Shown here: positions 20,362 through 21,833 of the stretch, one piece after another
Numbering within the stretch: position 1 is the first letter of the stretch
How the letters are laid out: every line of letters begins with the position of its first letter
Source: Amanita rubescens
Taxonomy: Eukaryota; Basidiomycota; Agaricomycetes; Agaricales; Amanitaceae
Assembly (NCBI GenBank): GCA_015039365.1
Contig: WION01000742.1
Span: 1 to 21,833 of the forward strand
Length of the DNA: 21,833 nt
Direction of reading: 5' to 3'
Translations under genes and position numbers: made by a program
The notes under the pieces: generated by a model
Databases searched by the model: none
Told to the model about the DNA's origin: nothing
What the model saw: only the letters and a program-made list of their open reading frames with translations

Positions 20362-20860
20362 TTAACATTCATGTGGCAGCCTCAGCCATGTCAACATAGA
20401 CAACTTTCGCGGAGCTCCTGCTCGAAAATCGAAAGGCAAAACGAATCCGCCATCTCTCGACACCCTGAATGGAGAAACAGCTGATCCGCTCTGGAGGACA
20501 TAGAAGGACAACAAACTCATGTTTTCAGTCCACGCAAGCTGCGCCTTGAACTCAGTCATTCCAAACAACAAGATGATATCAAACTCTCCGCGATAATACT
20601 GCATCCCATCCGCAGACTTATACTAGAAGTATCAGCGACAACCGTGCATACGGGTGAATAGTTATTTGCAGTAGAGGGCGTGAATAATAAGCACAGGCAC
20701 GATGTCGGCAAGATTTACGCACATTCTTCGGTATCAAACCATCTAGGACCTTCCCAACGGCCATGATAATATTACACATGGTTTCTTCAGTTCTCGACCG
20801 GATAGGAACTGTTGACTCCACGTGGTACGATCCCCGGAACTCTTTTCTTCAGAAACGCGG
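20362..20860 (-). pseudogene. Possible decayed or mis-sequenced gene, unrecognised
   Basis: On the minus strand an open stretch at about 20619-20362 reads YKSADGMQYYRGEFDI, then LLFGMTEFKAQLAWTEN, which has protein-like composition, and is preceded by TTCTAG, an acceptor-like site. Upstream, around 20860-20710, two overlapping frames look protein-like in pieces (one holds RTEETMCNIIMAVGK, another YYHGRWEGPRWFDTEEC), but stops interrupt and no GT donor has the phase needed to reach the downstream exon. I do not recognise a family. It may be a relic, a gene damaged by base errors, or chance. Confidence 0.3.
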
Positions 20861-20879
20861 GTACCCTGTGCAAAAAGAG

Positions 20880-20887
20880 TAAATATA
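20880..20887 (+). promoter_or_regulatory. TATA-like element TAAATATA
   Basis: It lies about 52 bp upstream of the start codon at 20939, a plausible core-promoter spacing for fungi. There is no other support. Confidence 0.25.
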
Positions 20888-20938
20888 TGCCAGTGTCAAA
20901 GGACTACGTGATTCCCCGTCAGACCCACCTTCTTCAAT

Positions 20939-21545
20939 ATGACATCAAAGCAGTCTGGTAACACAATCCTGCCTGAAGGACAGAAACTTGGCCGCCGAGG
21001 ACCCCGCAGGTAGTAGATATCGTCAAGTGTTCATCTCGGCGACAATTCATTGACAAGGTTGACTGGAGAACCCGTTTCTGCCGTGGAACAATTCAGGCTG
21101 GAGCTAGCCGTTACGGCCAGTGCTGCAGCGGAAGATCAGAGGGACGTGGAACCAGCCAAGGCGGCAAGTGCGTCTTACATCGAACAGGCAAAGAGTCTGG
21201 TATCGGATGCTATAGCAGCTGCGCAGGTCAGTCCCTTTCCTTGATTGTCTTGTCGTCACTAACATAGCTAAAAGTCGCATCTTCCCGAGAGCTTGGTAGG
21301 ACAGACGATATCGCCAGATCATACGTCGCTGGCTTCTCGCACAAACGTATCTTCAGGCCGATTCAGCACTAGATACAGCAGGGCAGTATGCGAAAGCCGG
21401 GCGAGCATCGGCAGATGTCCCTGTTATCAGTGCACCGTTAGTGGACCTCATCATATTGGGACGAGTACCAACACCGAGGCTGCAGAGAACGATCCGAGGG
21501 TATTCCATATATATCCTAGTGTACTTCGTCGGACATATAAATTAA
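20939..21545 (+). CDS. Unknown Ala-rich helical protein; 3' part of the model uncertain
   Basis: Start MTSKQSGNTILPEGQK. Exons 20939-21009, 21058-21226 and 21275-21295 are joined by clean GT-AG introns of 48 nt with matching phases, giving GRRGPR-RLTGEPVSAVEQF, then a helical Ala/Glu/Lys-rich segment (AASASYIEQAKSLVSDAIAAAQ) and SHLPESL. From 21296 two readings compete. A further intron 21296-21356 leads to ADSALDTAGQYAKAGRASAD and a stop at 21543-21545; reading straight through gives a Ser/Thr/Arg-rich tail with a stop at 21578-21580. The first looks more like the preceding segment. The repeated A-x-x-Y and A-K pattern recalls LEA-like or stress-type helical proteins, but I cannot assign a family. 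No signal peptide or membrane segment in the supported part. Confidence 0.55.
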
Positions 21546-21595
21546 CCACGATTGTGCTGCGCTGTTTCAATCGATCCTGATCTGAAGCAACGATA

Positions 21596-21833
21596 ATGGT
21601 AAGTCATCCAGTATTTCTCCAATGTATCTCGTATTCAACGAAGCACAGGATTCTTTTATGAACCTAGCGAAGCAGGGTTACGAAGCCTACACCGAATCTC
21701 AATGTAAGATTGCACATACAGTTAGTCAGGGGCTCGCTTGCCAATCACACCGCACTATAGCAAACGTCCGCAAGACGGGCGGACAAGAGTACAACTCCCC
21801 GCACCATTCTGGACAATCTGGACAACCTCAGCA
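21596..21833 (+). CDS. Unknown small protein with ATG-only first coding exon, truncated by window end
   Basis: The coding part of exon 1 is only the start codon (21596-21598), directly followed by GTAAGT. After a 50-nt intron ending CACAG at 21648, exon 2 (21649-21703) reads DSFMNLAKQGYEAYTESQ; intron 21704-21760 joins it in phase 1 to exon 3, reading NVRKTGGQEYNSPHHSG and then Gly/Gln-rich residues up to the window edge. Frame is kept across all junctions, and the alternative exon-3 frame is less consistent. I do not recognise the family. The composition, a short amphipathic helix followed by a Gly/Gln/Asn-rich tail, suggests a small soluble, possibly disordered protein. It follows the neighbouring small gene on the same strand with about 50 bp between them. 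Confidence 0.55.

Noticed and set aside
1..21833. tRNA or rRNA genes, CRISPR arrays, transposase or reverse transcriptase genes, long terminal repeats
   Set aside because: I looked for them on both strands and saw none that I can support.

Overview
The window is about 22 kb of a gene-dense fungal nuclear genome, most likely an agaricomycete basidiomycete. The reasons are: almost every gene is split by many 42-62 nt introns with GTRNGT-type donors; intergenic gaps are very short; the housekeeping proteins (RPB2, Snx4, glycogenin, an ADCK2-like kinase) read as basidiomycete-type; and there is a Crinkler-type gene of the kind common in that group. Taxonomy is inferred from the reading, with no database search.

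Layout. From 1 to 16.7 kb seven genes alternate strictly in strand: RPB2 (+, 5'-truncated, 20-3541), a PTM1/GOST-type seven-TM protein (-, 5997-3602), sorting nexin SNX4/ATG24 (+, 6091-7912), the HORMA protein REV7/MAD2B (-, 9132-7993), a membrane-anchored beta-lactamase-like serine hydrolase (+, 9166-11197), an ADCK2-like UbiB kinase (-, 13579-11350) and glycogenin (+, 13649-16661). Divergent neighbours share start-to-start gaps of 93, 33 (if the REV7 start is right) and 69 bp; convergent neighbours have stop-to-stop gaps of 60, 80 and 152 bp. These are unrelated housekeeping functions (transcription, Golgi/endosome traffic, translesion synthesis, mitochondrial kinase, glycogen priming), so this is ordinary packing rather than an operon-like system.

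From 16.9 kb on, the region is more accessory: an unrecognised small GC-rich ORF (-, 17287-16907), a complete Crinkler (CRN)-type gene (-, 20021-17498) with ubiquitin-like header, P-loop NTPase and nuclease-like C-terminal domain and a coding minisatellite, a gene-poor stretch with a possible decayed gene (20.3-20.9 kb), and two small genes of unknown function on the plus strand (20939 onward, and 21596 to beyond the window end).

Two things cut across the annotation. First, sequence quality or integrity: RPB2 between about 510 and 1700 has some twelve single-base insertions and no deletions relative to its conserved reading, the ADCK2-like gene has a +1/-1 pair, and glycogenin lacks one base. 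These look more like uncorrected long-read errors than decay, but only reads can decide. Second, splicing: the PTM1 gene needs a rare AT-AC intron to keep its frame and conserved sequence, the hydrolase gene has a GC-AG intron, the last gene has a coding exon that is just the ATG, and the CRN gene places a splice donor inside a tandem repeat copy.
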